From NCBI GenBank assembly GCA_023634235.1, contig JAMKCF010000009.1, forward strand, positions 1,860,001-1,924,000: a stretch of DNA of 64,000 nucleotides. Direction: 5' to 3'. Shown in pieces: positions 1 through 13,300 of this stretch. Made by a program: the position numbers and the translations under genes. Position 1 is the first letter of the stretch; the number at the start of each line of letters is the position of its first letter. This DNA is from Pisaster brevispinus. Lineage: Eukaryota; Echinodermata; Asteroidea; Forcipulatida; Asteriidae. The notes under the pieces were generated by a model. That model made no database searches and was not told where the DNA came from. It saw nothing but the letters and a program-made list of their open reading frames with translations.

Positions 1-62
1 ATTTTTCAGCTATCATCAGCGCGAAAATTTGCTTACCATTAAGCAGCGCTACAAAATTGGCC
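1..62. mobile_element. GGGCCCAA MITE terminus at the left edge
   Basis: 'aagcagcgctacaaaattgg' followed by CCCC is the right terminus of the family; the rest is outside the window or lost. Confidence 0.5.
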
Positions 63-1798
63 CCAGTAACTTGGCATGAACTTCATCTCGCTTACAGTAA
101 ACAGCACTGTTTGGAAGGTGCACTCGAGAAAAGACATTTCTAAAACTGATTTTATGACAAATTTGTGTAAAGGCAATGGCTGTCAGTAATCACAATGTAC
201 CCAGTCAGTTTCCCTTGTGGTTTATTACTTGATACGCACAATATACATGAACCTTTGATTTGTTAGTACTGTGTGCAGACAGTGCATCTTTGAAAACCCT
301 TCAATTTCCAAAAGTGAGAATTAATTTCTCTTAAGGTCACAATCTCTATCTAATGTCCTTGTCCTGACCAAAGGTTTGTCATCAGAAATAAGAATAAAAA
401 GCTTCAACTTGTTAAATGCATGTGCTATTTGATAATTTTGTCAATATACTGTTTAATACTTCATGCCCTTGCACAAAAGAGAAACAAAACCCAAGGCTTA
501 AATAAATGAATATTTATACCTGTGAACATTGATACCCTGGTCATGCTGGTACATGTAAGCCTACGTTAATACCCTTCATGCTCAATGAACTGCTGATATG
601 GTCCATTTTTTGTTGTTGCAACATGAAACTCATTTCAATTGAATGATGAAAGGTATTTGAAAAGTGAGTTTTTTAAATATTTGCATCAACACTGTAGGGA
701 GTATCTTTGGTCCTTTCTGTAGGTATGTATCCCTTTGTATTCAGCATGGGATAGATTCCAGCATATCAAAACGGCCGATTTACGGAAAACAAGTACCACA
801 TTTTCTCAGAAGAGAGAAAAGAAGCCTTGGTGCATTTTATGAAACCGATTGTTGTCTGTACTTGGTTGAAAAAAATATTCTGGAAATTTATCCTGGAAAA
901 TGGTTAAGTGTTCATGTAGCTCTACTAAAAAGACATGAAAGTATACCAAAGAAATGATCTGGTTTCGTTGGCTATTCGTAGTCTACTGGGGATGAGTTGT
1001 ACAAAGTACAGAGTTGTTAAACAAAATGCTTGATCAAACACACTTTTACTTAAGATCAGCTTTCAAGTCAATATCACTCGACCAGTTGGAGTGCCATCTT
1101 GAAAGATGATCCCCTCAAAACTTGTTTTCAGGATTACATCGTAACATCGATAGTACATGACTTTCCATGGTTTAGTACAGCATACCGGCAATGTTGTAAG
1201 CCCAACATGCTTCTATCACACAATTACAAGGGTGAACCTCCACAGTGTGTTCCTGAGAAAAGTTTGCACTATCGTAATCCAACTCCAATTCTTCTGGTGG
1301 GATGCAGAGATGTAATTTTATCCAGGGACAAAAATTGAGAAGGTGCATAATAAATCATTTCATCGTGGGAGATGTACTTAGTGTAAAAGGTTAGATTCTG
1401 ATTTCCATCAGATAAAAATGGAAAAAATTCAAAAATACTTTCAAATAAAAGTATATATTTTATACATTATATGTATATTGGTTATTATTTCTTTTAAGTT
1501 ACTGTCTAGCTATAACTTGATAATAATGAAGAGATATACTGGACAAATTGAATTAACAAAAAAATAAAAGCTTTTTTACACTGTTAGGAACTGTTATAGT
1601 ACAGAGAGCCTTGCCAGCTGGGGACGTCTTACAGATGGAAATAATAATAAACACGCTTTGGGAGAAGTTGCGTGTCTCGCTCTAATCCTGCGTTCACAAT
1701 TCACCCTGGAGGGTTAGTAATGAAATGAAATCCAGTGAAAGATACAGCCATGACGTTACTGCACACAATGGGCAGATAACAGTGCTCTGTGTGTGTGT

Positions 1799-1873
1799 GG
1801 GGTGGGGGGGGGGGGGGTTGGGGGGGAGGGGAGAGAGTTGTTACTCTCAGAGAAAATCCCCCCCCCCCCCCCC
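1799..1873. repeat. Opposed poly-G and poly-C tracts
   Basis: A G-rich tract (1799-1831) and a C run (1858-1873) lie 26 bp apart, so they could pair into a stem. Further G or C runs are at 2149-2160, 2983-3001, 33045-33065 and 36750-36763. Confidence 0.85.
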
Positions 1874-4824
1874 GGCGAGATCCATCTTTTAAAAATAGAG
1901 ACGTCCCAGGCTCATAATAACAAAGTTGTCCTCTACTGACACTGTTCCCTGAATGCTTTTACAAGACGTGACATGTCTTGGGGTTTCATCCTGCTGTCTC
2001 TCCAGCCGCTGTCTCTCCAGCCGTTTCTTAGTTTGGAATTGTTGATTAATTGACGTCTCAGACCACATAGACGGCTCTGGGGGAGGATAGTTCATCCATC
2101 ATCCCACCTGTGATTTTCTGGGAGGTGAGGGAGTCCGGAAAACTGTTGGGGGGGGGGGGTGGTTGAAATTCCTGAGAATAACTCTCTTTAGCAGTCCCTA
2201 TCATTACATTAAAGACTGGTACATGGACAAATAAACTGGATGGACTGATAATTTTCATTCAAATTTGTTGGTCATAAGGCATAGGGGGGCCTACAAACAC
2301 CCAATAGATATCACTTTACAAAATGTAAAGACAAAACAAAGTAGAGACCGAGTAATGCTGCATATTGGCAAGAATGCTTTTCCAATACTTTCTCTTCATA
2401 CAAAAAATTAAATTTTTGTGTATGCAGTTTTCTGTAACTGGCAAATGATTCTTTGCAAAGTTATTTCTTGAGTTGCAGGTAAAATTGTTCACAATATTTG
2501 TCTTGATAGTGTTAGTCAAAAGCACACACAGACAGAGTACAATGTCCAACATATTTAACAGCTTCCAACCGGGGGGGAAAAAAAAACACTTCAAAATTTC
2601 ATTACATTCCCCTGAATTGTTAATTCCATCAGGCCATCTATCTATCTTTCCACAACCTACAAAACTGACAATAACTCAGGAAAAACAGGCCCTGATTTTT
2701 GTTATCTAGTTACACTGAAGTTTGTAGGTGACTCTCTGCAGGCAGATTACCAAGGTGTCGACAGGAAATCTAATATTACATTTTAGCTTATACACTGCAT
2801 GCTGTTTTCCCCCATGCATGTATACCGAACAGCACAAATCAGTTGCTCGTAGTATACCTTTCAAACTTATCAAATAAGCCTACTCTGAATCGTTGCAAAC
2901 ACTTGCCATTATGCTATCACCGTACTTTATGAGAGGCCTCCAGCAGCGGCAATTTGATTTACAAGGAACACCAAGAGTGAATGGGGGGGGGGGGGGGGGG
3001 GCATGAACGTTTGTTTTCATATTCTTTGTGATCAGGAATTAAGAGTTTCAAAATCTCCTGAGTAGTGTAGTGTCTGAGGTAGGTTTACTCCATGCTCCAC
3101 CATCCAGCGAGTCCAGGATACTCCTCAGGGAGACAGCGACAAGGAGGATTGTTTTCTCCTCTTGCCCATCAGCTACATCAGAGTCAAGACAGAAGTGCAT
3201 TACCCTCTTGTGAACAACTTCCCTCAGGCATGCGTAATAATTCTTTTTTTACTTTTGTCGCCAGGGCCTTTGGAATGCCTTTTTTTCTTGACTTACACTT
3301 ATTGTATGTGGCTCATTGTGTATAAGGCCAAAAGGTCAAGATGTATTATTTCAAAATTGACGCCTTATAGACTTTATTAGAGATACAAACTGGACTGATT
3401 GCTAATTTCATCTTCCATCTTTTGTGCTTGCTTGGTGTTAAAGGAGAAAAACACCCACCCAATGCTAATTTGTATAAGTGCGTCTTTTTAGATCCCCCCC
3501 CCCCGTTTTTAAAATTGTCCATAAAACAAAACATTCCCTGTTTAAATCTTCAATTGAAGAATTAACACTGTCCACAGTTTTATCCAAACCTTCCCCATTA
3601 CTCTTTATGCTACATTTTTTTTTCCAGTCATGTCCCCCAAGATCAACTTCCAGCAATGACTGGTTGTGATGTGACTTAAGAAGATGCTCAAGATTGCCTG
3701 GAGGTTGGGAAAGTGGATATTAAGTCCACTGTGAGCGAAGCTTTCCTCGACAGCAATCCATCCCACTCAACAAGATTTAGAACAAGTGTCACACAAGATG
3801 GGAGTGAAACCAATAGGCCAGACCAGTGCGAAAATGAGATGGGACAACATGATTGGATCAAATTCATGGCACTCAGGGAAATTGGTTCGGACATCTAAGC
3901 TGTTGGTTGTCTGACATCTACCGAAAAAACCAACCATCCTGACAACCCTCCACAGCTGGAGATTTTCCATCATTTTTCGGAATTGGAGCATGAACACCTG
4001 AGAGGCTGAAGAATGCTTGCCTCGGAGGGAAAAAGGAAAACAAGAGTAGCTGTTGATCTCTTTGTGCTTCCCCTCGGTGCCTCTCAAACCTGTTGTGATG
4101 GCAACAGGAGGAGAGTCAGCTGCCTCAAGAAATGACAACAATGCTTCATCATATTCGGAGAAACCGCTCGATTCTGGATAAGTGTATAGCTCATTCATTC
4201 CCTTGGGAAGGTTGGATGTGCCCATTCAAAGAATCTTTTAGCACTCCAAAGTAACACAACACTTGATTTCTAAAAATCTATTCATTTTCAAGCAGAAAAC
4301 TTGCATAGACCATGTCTGAACAAGAGGCTGTGGCTTGATCATCAAGTCAACATGCGTTGAAACTTTAGAGTCCCATAGCAACACACTTAGCAACAGCGGC
4401 AGCCACAGCCCCCATTCTGACACTGCCATACTGTATGCTCTGTTCTTATTAGTGAGGTGCATATCTTCAGTATATCTTTGGATCTGCAAACACTTAAGAC
4501 AATAAGGTATCAATGATTTCAAATGCTAAGAAACACTTCCGACCTATTCTGGAAGACTAAATTCTTAGGATCTTAGTAATAATTATATTAATATTAAATC
4601 AGTTCTGATATAACCCTTTATCTACAGGCATCTCAAATCCCTTATTATGTCTTAAGACAGGTACATGTATGGCAAGTTTTTGAACTATGATACCCATTTA
4701 TATATATAGCACATTTTAAGACGCAGCACAAATCTGCTACCAACAATGCCAGAAACACCATAGCAAACCCCATATCTTAGTTTATTTTTGCTCATAGTAG
4801 ATATTGTTTCAAGCAATACTTTCT

Positions 4825-4955
4825 GCTTAAGCAGCTCTGAAACTGGGCCCAGGACTGGAACCCATACTCTGCTGATCAGAAACACCAGTGTTTGAGTCTG
4901 GTGTGCCAGGCAGCTATGGCCACAACACAACATAACATCTAATGTCCTGGGCCCA
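4825..4955 (-). mobile_element. MITE end plus inverted SINE-head fragment
   Basis: The segment 'tgcttaagcagctctgaaac' is a GGGCCCAA-MITE terminus. It is followed by a reverse-complement SINE head ('ctgatcagaaacacc') that is itself bounded by 11-bp inverted repeats GGGCCCAGGAC/GTCCTGGGCCC. This is a nested insertion directly abutting the plus-strand SINE. Confidence 0.55.
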
Positions 4956-5380
4956 ATCATGTCGTGGCGGAGCGGATAAGAGCACTGGACACAAGCTCTG
5001 GTGTTTCTGATCAGCAGAGTGTGGGTTCGAGTCCCGATCGTGACACTTGTGTCCTTAAGCAAGACACTTAACCATAATATTGCTTCGTCCTTCGGATGCA
5101 ACATAAAGTGAGTTGTGTAATGCACGTAAAAGAACCCAGTGCACTTATCGTTAAGAGAAAGGGTTCGCCCCGGTGTTCCTGGTTTGATTGGCTGCATATT
5201 GCGCCACAGCACCTTGTAAACCATTACATGGTGCTATGTAAAGGAATAGGTCTCATACTTCGGAAACGTAGCCCCACATACCTTGCAGGAAAACACTTAA
5301 TGTAGAAGCACCTTGAGCGTCACTAAGTGACGGATATGAGCGCTATATAAGAAGACACTATTATAATTATAATTGTTATT
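4956..5380 (+). mobile_element. tRNA-derived SINE, full-length with 'gcgctatataag' tail
   Basis: The head has an A-box-like TGGCGGAGCGG near 4965 and a perfect B box GGTTCGAGTCC at 5024-5034. The body contains 'gggttcgccccggtgttcc' and the 3' end runs 'gagcgctatataagaag' into an AT-rich tail. It is the longest of the family in the window. Confidence 0.8.
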
Positions 5381-6675
5381 ACAAGTTACTCGGTTGTCAT
5401 TATTAGAAGTATAAATAAGTGGTTCTGCATTTGTATTGCTTTTTGTCAATGTACATGTACGTGCACTTGTTCTCTGTATCATTAAAGCACAATTCAATTG
5501 TTGGGTGTCAGCCCAATAAAGTTACTTGAGAAGCTCAACCTTTTTATTACAGACAATAAAAGTTGTGTGTTTCTTAAAACACCCGCATGGCACACAAAAC
5601 AAATGGCATTTCAAATAGGACCAAGCGCATGTTTGAGTAAAATATATCAAGTCTATCAACTTCTAGTTCTGAAAAGTTGAATGCATGAGTCTGTGTATAC
5701 AATGCATGCTTGCAAACAGATGTAACGCATTGGAACCATTCTAAACAAGGTTAAGTACACGTTGTCTGACAAACAATTTGTACGGCAGCCTTTCTATTGT
5801 CAAGATGAAACTGCCTCCATAAAATGACAAAACAATATTATTCGCCCACTGCAAAGTCTTCTCCTGACAACAGCCGATTAATTCCAGAATCTCTGGGGCG
5901 GTGTCTGATTAATTGCCACCTAGACTCTGAGCTTAATGACCACACATTCTAGAACAAAGATGACGCATTGATTGCCCTTTATGACGCACTCATAAAAACC
6001 CTGACAGCCCTGACAGCGTAGGAATTAGGACCAGCAAGCGATCTTTATTGACAAGAATTAGCAGCCTGTATACACACTCATTTATGCAGCATGTTTATTC
6101 ATGGGGTTGTTATCTGCACGTAATGGTAGAGGTGGTAAAAGTTGCTGGAGGGTGTGGGAAGATGACTCAATTTTTAAGGACTCGATAGATTTAAAAGACA
6201 AACGATTTATATCAAACAAAATAAAGCAAGTAAGGAAAAAAAGTGAAGGGGGAATTACTTTGATTGAGGTGTAAAATGGTGAGCACTTCCTCACTTGAAC
6301 AGCGAGTTACAACATTTAGTAGTTATCCAGACCTACTACAAAAGCTTCTCCATGTGATTACATTCGGGTTTTTGTTTACGTTTAATGCTCATGTCGTGTT
6401 CAGTTTTTGAAAGTTTTACATGTACTCTTTAACGAACATTACAACGGTGACCCACTACTAATTGTTGGCCACCATAAAAGATGTGAAGAAACCAAAAGTC
6501 AAGAGCATATTTTGTATCTCTTAGTTTTAAAAAATTAGTAAGTGATCGCTCTCCGCGACTTCCCAGGCTGTAGCATAAACTTAGGTGTGGTTCCTGGCTT
6601 TATACAGCGGCTACAGGTTGGATGGCGTCTGCGACTGGCACCCCGAACAGAGATATTGACAAAATAGAGAACCTG

Positions 6676-6790
6676 CAAACATTACGGCCAAACAGCTCAG
6701 TTGGTAAAGTGCCGACAAGATTTTCTGGAGGTCGCAGGTTCAAATCCTGCTATATTAATTTTTTCTTTTTTTTCAACCCAAAATGAAACA
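6676..6790 (+). mobile_element. tRNA-like SINE head
   Basis: 'cagctcagttggtaaagtgc' resembles an A box and GGTTCAAATCC is a B box, followed by a T-rich tail. An anticodon arm is not convincing, so I call a SINE or tRNA pseudogene. Confidence 0.5.
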
Positions 6791-6919
6791 AATTAATTGT
6801 TAAATGAATAAAAAGAGAGTATCTTCATATAACTGTGTGTGATTTATTTAAAGGTAAAAGAAGTAAATGCCTTGAATTTAAGAGCTTATTTAAATTCATA
6901 AACTTCATATGGTTGTGTC

Positions 6920-7100
6920 ACCGACAAAAAAGCACTTAAGTTACGTGAGAATTTTTCAATTGTCGTAATGGCGTCTCTCCCTTAAAATAGCTCAGATGTA
7001 CACACAAAACAAGTCAGGCCGAGTGCAACTTTTTTGCAAGGAGAATTTTTGTGCAAGATACAACTTTTTCGCAAAATTGAGATACACCATGATAGAAGTC
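6920..7100. repeat. Dispersed repeat, copy 1 of 3
   Basis: 'agatgtacacacaaaacaag' and 'gcaagatacaactttttcgc' recur at 48030-48205 (same strand) and 61485-61715 (opposite strand). It ends about 70 bp from a PLCB1-like exon. Confidence 0.7.
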
Positions 7101-7171
7101 CTGAGGACTACTTTCCCATCTGAAATACAGCCATCAGCAAGAAAATACAAGTAAAGAGAATCCTGCCTCAC

Positions 7172-7312
7172 CTGTGTAAGTTTGTCGCTGTTTGAGCAGA
7201 AATTTAGAGTACTATTGTTGACCATATCTGGCCCATAGACAATGGTCAACGTTTTGTCTTCCAGCGGAATGTCGGGCGATCCCATAATGCACGTTTCTCG
7301 CATCTTCCCATC
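7172..7312 (-). CDS. PLCB1: PLCB1-like exon 4 (PH domain)
   Basis: Forty-seven codons after acceptor GACAG, ending LTQ before donor GTGAGG. It carries 'KTLTIVYGPDMVNNSTLNF', the very conserved (T)(V)VYGPD(x)VN block of all PLCB PH domains. It is the last exon of this gene that can be seen in the window. Confidence 0.92.
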
Positions 7313-10300
7313 CTGTCAAAGACAAAAGGAGAGAAACACAAATTGAGTAGATGAAAAAAGGGAAATTGAAATCATAAACTTTATTTAATTCAATTTTATA
7401 ATTATAAGTAGTCTTTGTTGTATCTGGCACTATACACGTTTCTCATAACTTCTCACCCTGTCAAACCAAAAGTAGTAGATACAAAAAATGTCACCCCCCA
7501 AAAAAGAAAGGAATTTGGAAAATTACATCTCACTGAAATTAATTTGACATTGTACGGTTATGAGTGGTATATTGTTTTATTTGTAATTTGTACCAGCAGA
7601 ATGATAGATTGATCTCTTTTCATTAAAGTTACTTTCTAGTGTAATTACTTTCCAATGAAGTGGTGTCAAGAGTCTAGCTCTGTCTACAGTCCTGAAACTA
7701 GCAGCAGGTACCACAACAGTTTAATTTAACCTTAACAATCATTCTTTAAGGCTTAAAAATGCACCGCCTGATGCTTTGCAGAACTGATAGTAAGTTAGTC
7801 ATTCAGATAGAATTTTTCATGTAGTCAAAGTAGTTTACAAATTTTCTTTGTAGACATTGCATGGAAAATTAAAAGTAATAGTTAGGGTAAGTAAAAGGTA
7901 AAAGTGAGTTCATGTCAGGACCCAACATTATCTCAAATTACCGGCAGCAATCTACCAACAATTCGCATACTACAAGTATTTCATCCATAGTTTATGGCAT
8001 ACATGCAAGAAAGTTTACATGCATGTTATGTTCTTTCGCTTGGAAATAGCATCACAATCCATTCAAATTTTTTGGGAGAAACGGTTCAAAATATTTTTGT
8101 ATTTCAGAGAAAATTTGAGCAAATTTAACCCGTTCACATCAGAAGTCATGTGTATCTGCCAATTTTTTTCTAAACTGGCTCACAGCAGACAGTTTTGTAG
8201 TCAGTCGGACAGCTGACATAAATGTCCACCCTTGACATTCCATTGTGTTAGCATGCACATAGGACTGTGCTATGATTTGTTTCATCTGTACAAAGAGGGA
8301 CAGGAAGGCACTGAAAATTATGCTCATAATTTCCCTTTTTCCAGGGCACTGTATTCAGCTCAATTGGAGGAAAGTCTGAGCCTTCGGAGGTTCCAGCATA
8401 CCATGGCAGATTATCGGCCATGGCTTACGGCTGAGGTTTACGATTCATGGTGAATGTATACTCATTATATTCTCATCCAAGAACTACAAATCCTGGTGCT
8501 TAGTATAAGATCCTTTGCTGCCTTTCTTTTGTCAAGTAAAAGGTTTCATTGTGACAGCGATATTTTCAAAGGAAAATAATTACTCAGGAAACTCCGGAAA
8601 ATGATACCGAGCAGAGAAATACCAACCCAGAGAGGTTAATAACAGTGGCTTAACAACAGAGACCATTTAGATAGAGATTCAAAGGACTGACAATCCATTT
8701 GTTTAGTTAGTTTCAACTATACTGAATTTCAGAATGGGAATGCAATTTTACCAAATGCAACTCCCTACTGGGCTTCTGCTTATCTTCCAACTGACAAAAA
8801 GCAAAACAAAATCTCTCCTAAAAGAAGCTTGGCCATAGCTTACTTCTCCCCTATCCACACCCACGTCTGCAACCCAGTTATTTGATGGCTTCTTTTTGTT
8901 CTTCGATTGTTTGGACTTCATTTTTTAAAGCGACGTCCGCATTGGTTTTGTACATGAAAGCAAAGTGGTACCTCGCTCTGTCAAATCACCCGGATCCCTT
9001 TTGTCAAAGTCCACAGTTTCAACTCATGGACATGCTCATGAATACACGCAGGTGTGTTACACGATATTACACAAAGCGCAATCGCATAGAACATAATGTA
9101 CATGCTTTGAGGGAATGCTGCAGTCTCTTCTCTCGAGGTTTTTTAATATTTTTTAAGCTCTTTATTATTTTTGCAAGAATTGCTGATACAATGTGAGCAT
9201 AGATGAGTGAAGTATATATACTAAACAGAAGTTATTAAAACATGCAATGGCACTGTCTTTTTTTTCCCAGCGAGGCAAGTACTCCACACTTGTAATCAGG
9301 AGTCTGACACAACTGCATGAATTATGCGCTGTGAGCCATGCCTCAAACACCTTAACTACAAGATTTTTAATATAAGGAAAAAAACATCCTATACTACCAG
9401 TTGTCATGACAACAACCATTAACTGATACCTGGCCGGCATTTATGCATGCAAGAGGTTTTAAGGATTGATGATTTAATGCTAGATGTGTCCAGAGAACCA
9501 TCCCTGTAATTGAAACTCCAGGGAGGTGTGAATGGAGGGGTTTAGATTAGACAGCTAATTAGCCAGCTTGGTAAAGCCAAATGATAAGTATTCAAAGTGG
9601 GATAGACCCTACATGTACTACCATGAGTTGAAGCTTTTGCGACTATCTGGGGTTGGAGGTAATAACTGTTATCAGTTAATGAGGGACGTGTACTACTTGT
9701 ACAGTCTCTCTTACTCCATACAGGACTTAACTGTCTTTCTACAACAAGTACAGTGGCAAGAATTTTATCGTTGAGATTAGATTCCATTCAGGAATAACTT
9801 TGTCTGCGGTATGATCGGCCTCTCCTTTTGCCGAGTAGATTTCGTTTGCGAATGCTGCTGCTACTAGTCACAGCTTACAGTTATTTGATTGATGAAAATT
9901 TAACACTTGCACTAATCGTCCTTTAACAATGATAATGTCCTAACTTTTAGAGTAAAAATTGTGATTGAATCAAGTAATTTTTATTTGAAATGCCAGGATT
10001 CAATGTTCACTTAAACATTGGGGAAAATTGTTCTCTCCTTTATTTCATAAATTACTAAAAAAAAAAAAAAAACATATAGGCATTTCTGTATATTTGTTAC
10101 CAGACCCCAAGGGATGTCTGATTTTGCAAGAGTTGTAAAAATTGTATTACCCTTTTGTAGAAACTATCGATAGCGGAGGACCTCCTTCGGTCCCCACCTG
10201 ATTGCATGGGCTTTAGAGTTTTCCTTTTGAAGCATTTAAAACAGAACATTTCTACGCTGTCAAGTCTACACAGATATCATAGAGCCTACATGTACAGGTT

Positions 10301-13300
10301 ACAGTAAGAGCTCGAAACTGACCCTGATTTTAACAGTCATGTGTTTTCGTTCAGTTGTTGACTTTCAGTCTGAGAAATCTCTTTCAGTTCTGTTGAGCAT
10401 TGAAGAATACTTACTCATAAAACAAATGAGATAAATCCTGTCTAAGAGTTGGTTAAAATTAAAACAGTTCAAATGCCAAAATGTCTAGGTATTTTCTTTT
10501 CTTATTTCACTTCTGGTCTTGTAAATTTGTCCCCCAAATTTGAGTCCTGAAGGGTTAGTCACTTTTGAACATCCCTTGGTTTTATTACTGGAAAATGATT
10601 TTTTTTAAAGTAATTTGTATATTTTTTAATAGCCTTCTCAAAGGCTCTCCTATGGTTAGAATGTGAGGCTGTCAAACAATTTTTGCAAAATAATAATTAT
10701 ACTAAGTATATTTATATACCTGAGAGCAGCTTTAACACTTCAAACTTACTATTTTTATGATTTACATTGACACTAATGTGTATTATTTTACAAAAATACA
10801 ATACGTAATAAATAAAAAAATTGCTGTGTAAAACTACAGCAGAAGACCCAACGTATGGGATGACATGGGAAACAAAGAACCATTAATTCCCTCTTATCTG
10901 CAACAACTGATCTGAACAGATCTTTTGTAATGGACACAATACAAGTATAAAGTGCCTAAAGAGAAAGTGCAATCATCATTGTTTTTGGAAGAGTAAGTTC
11001 AATCCCATCCTCAATTTCAATAAACACACCATACTAACCAACACATCAGTTTCGGTGGCCATGTTTGAGTGAAAAATGCAAAAAACAGTATGTTTTCTCA
11101 AGGGTTTTGGGGTTAATTTTGACGGTGGAAATGAAAAGTAGCAACGGTGATATGTGTGGTCTTCAAATGACATTTCCTTGATGTTCTGGTTCTGATGCAT
11201 TACTGCATATTCTCCTCAAATGGGATGTAACATGCAGGCACTAATGGCTAGATATGTAGACCAATCTTTATACTGAGCCAACCTAATGACTATTTCCCAT
11301 GTTAATTTTTGCTAACTTGCTTTTGATAGAGTGTATAATGTGGACAGTTTATCAGACAGAAATATTTCCCTAGAGGATTGGGACTGGTATGAACTTTACA
11401 ATCAGTGATCATTCAGGTTAAAAATAATCCACAAGTCCCGATAGTAACCAGTCGTACATACTTTATCTTTAAAGTTGAAGGGTACATTTCTAGCGAATGC
11501 ATTCGTGACATGAAACAAGACCCGGGGGAACAAACAGCTAGATTGATCATAAATTGCAAGATACAGGTATCTCCTCTAACTCCGATTCATTTCTCTTCCT
11601 TTTTCAAACCATGTTCATTTTAAGCACTCAAATATACAGATCATAGTCATTAAATGTAGCTATGCTGTTTCAATCTATTTTTTTCTCTCTTCACATTCAT
11701 GTGTACCCACCTGTCAATAAACTTAAAACCCCACTGACTGAGAGGCTAATAGGGCTCCCTACCAGACGTCCCAATCTAAAGTAGGTCATTACTACCCAGT
11801 ATGAAACAATAACAGGCAGCACACTCCATTTCAGCCACTCTATTGCAGGAAGTTGCACCCATATTTTGACCGCATTAATTGGATTTGTGATAGCTCCACA
11901 CCCATCCCTACTCCCACCCCCTACTCCCACCCCCTACTCCCACCCCCTACTCCCACCCCCACTAAGAGTAAAACTCCAAGTCAAGTCTGCTTCCGCTATT
12001 TTGTTAAACAAAAAGCTTCTGTCAATTATCAAGCTATTTGCCCCCACATAAAAGGTCTATTAAAAATTCAATTACGTAGCTCTATCATATACAAACAATT
12101 GTACGCTTGCATGAATACGATATCGACCTATCACGCTACAATCCCATCAGTATGCCTAACTTCACAATTTCCCCATTATGTCTCATTATCGGGAAACTTG
12201 TGCACAACATTTCCAGGGCAGTGTTGAAGGTACACAGCAATACAAAACGCCCTCATAGTAAAATACAACATTTTGAACGGTTTGTTTGTTCTTTTTGTTT
12301 TAGCCTCCTCCAATCAAAACAAAAAGATCTACTCAGATGTTATATGAAATAAATAATGAATGTTTTACATTTGTGCAATGCCAGGAGTTTTTTCATTTGT
12401 TGAAAGATGGAAAATGTTCCACTCAACTGGGCTTCACCTCGATGAGTGGAATATTCCACATTTCAGCTCATAAAAATATACTTACCATTGCACTCAATAT
12501 TCACGATTTGTATGCTATTAGTTGTGGAAATGAAATAATCAAGGAGAGACGCAACTGGGGTATAAGGATCAAAATTGACTGCTCTTTTTTAGAACCACCA
12601 CTGAAAAGCCGTACAAGAACAAACATAATTTATTTTTTAACCCATTCAATTTTTCTAATCGAATTGAAAACTGTACCAGCATGAACAGCACCCTATCCTG
12701 ACAGGCGTTGAAGTTAAGAATTCATACGTACCTTGGGGACATTTGCATATTTTCCGAATCTTGCATCTCGAAGACTGGTCAGCTCAAGGCAGTCTGTGTC
12801 CTGAAGCAATCCAAAACACAAATAAGACATTTCAATGATTAGAATTAAATGCCCTCAAGACATTTCATTCTTGCTTCTGATGCTCATTACTGCTGGATTT
12901 TCCCAGGTAAAAGAGCGCCGCCAAATACAAACGCCAGAGGCAGAACGAACAGTCACAGACAGGAAAACTATGAGGAAAATGAGTTTTTCTAATCTAATTT
13001 TCATGAAAGTGAATCATGAAGAACCCATGGCAATGGTAAGGGAAAATTAAACACAAGTCATTAGTATTCTGAATATAACGGCCTGAAGGCTTTGGAAACA
13101 CCATGTGCTGAAAACATAAATTGGTCAGATGTCAGACGAGGCAAAGGAAAGCACACAATATAAAACAACAATTTACATGAAACTCTAGGACAACAAAAAG
13201 TACAAACAGTGTATTACCAATGACAAACCAGTCAAAAGGGAAGGAAGAAAACAAAACACTCCTTTTAAAGGTGGATTTTGTTTTTGCTGTGATGTATAAA

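Larger units (their letters stand above)
1..7171 (-). other. Open left intron of the PLCB1-like gene
   Basis: No further PLCB exon was recognised here. It contains a MITE end (1-62), G/C homopolymer tracts (1799-1873, 2149-2160, 2983-3001), a SINE with an inverted fragment (4825-5380), a tRNA-like SINE head (6676-6790) and a dispersed repeat (6920-7100). The 152-codon open frame on the minus strand at 3767-4225 has no recognisable domain. Confidence 0.5.
7313..12731 (-). other. Intron 3 of the PLCB1-like gene
   Basis: This 5.4-kb intron holds diverged dispersed repeats at 8150-8330, 8370-8650 and 8890-9030, a SINE fragment near 10155-10300 and a 13-bp minisatellite (11907-11965). The rest is unremarkable AT-rich DNA. 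Confidence 0.6.

Noticed and set aside
664..1338. Two plus-strand frames of 97 and 79 codons
   Set aside because: No recognisable domain or splice structure; they lie on the opposite strand of a PLCB1-like intron.
3767..4225. 152-codon minus-strand open frame
   Set aside because: No domain, no PLCB similarity, no clear splice or start context; judged a chance frame in an intron.
4685..5224. 179-codon minus-strand open frame
   Set aside because: It is the antisense of a SINE and MITE cluster; the peptide '[12 protein letters not shown]' is a SINE translation that recurs at other copies.
11853..12227. Overlapping Pro/Thr-rich plus-strand frames
   Set aside because: The Pro-rich part is the translation of the 13-bp C-rich minisatellite.
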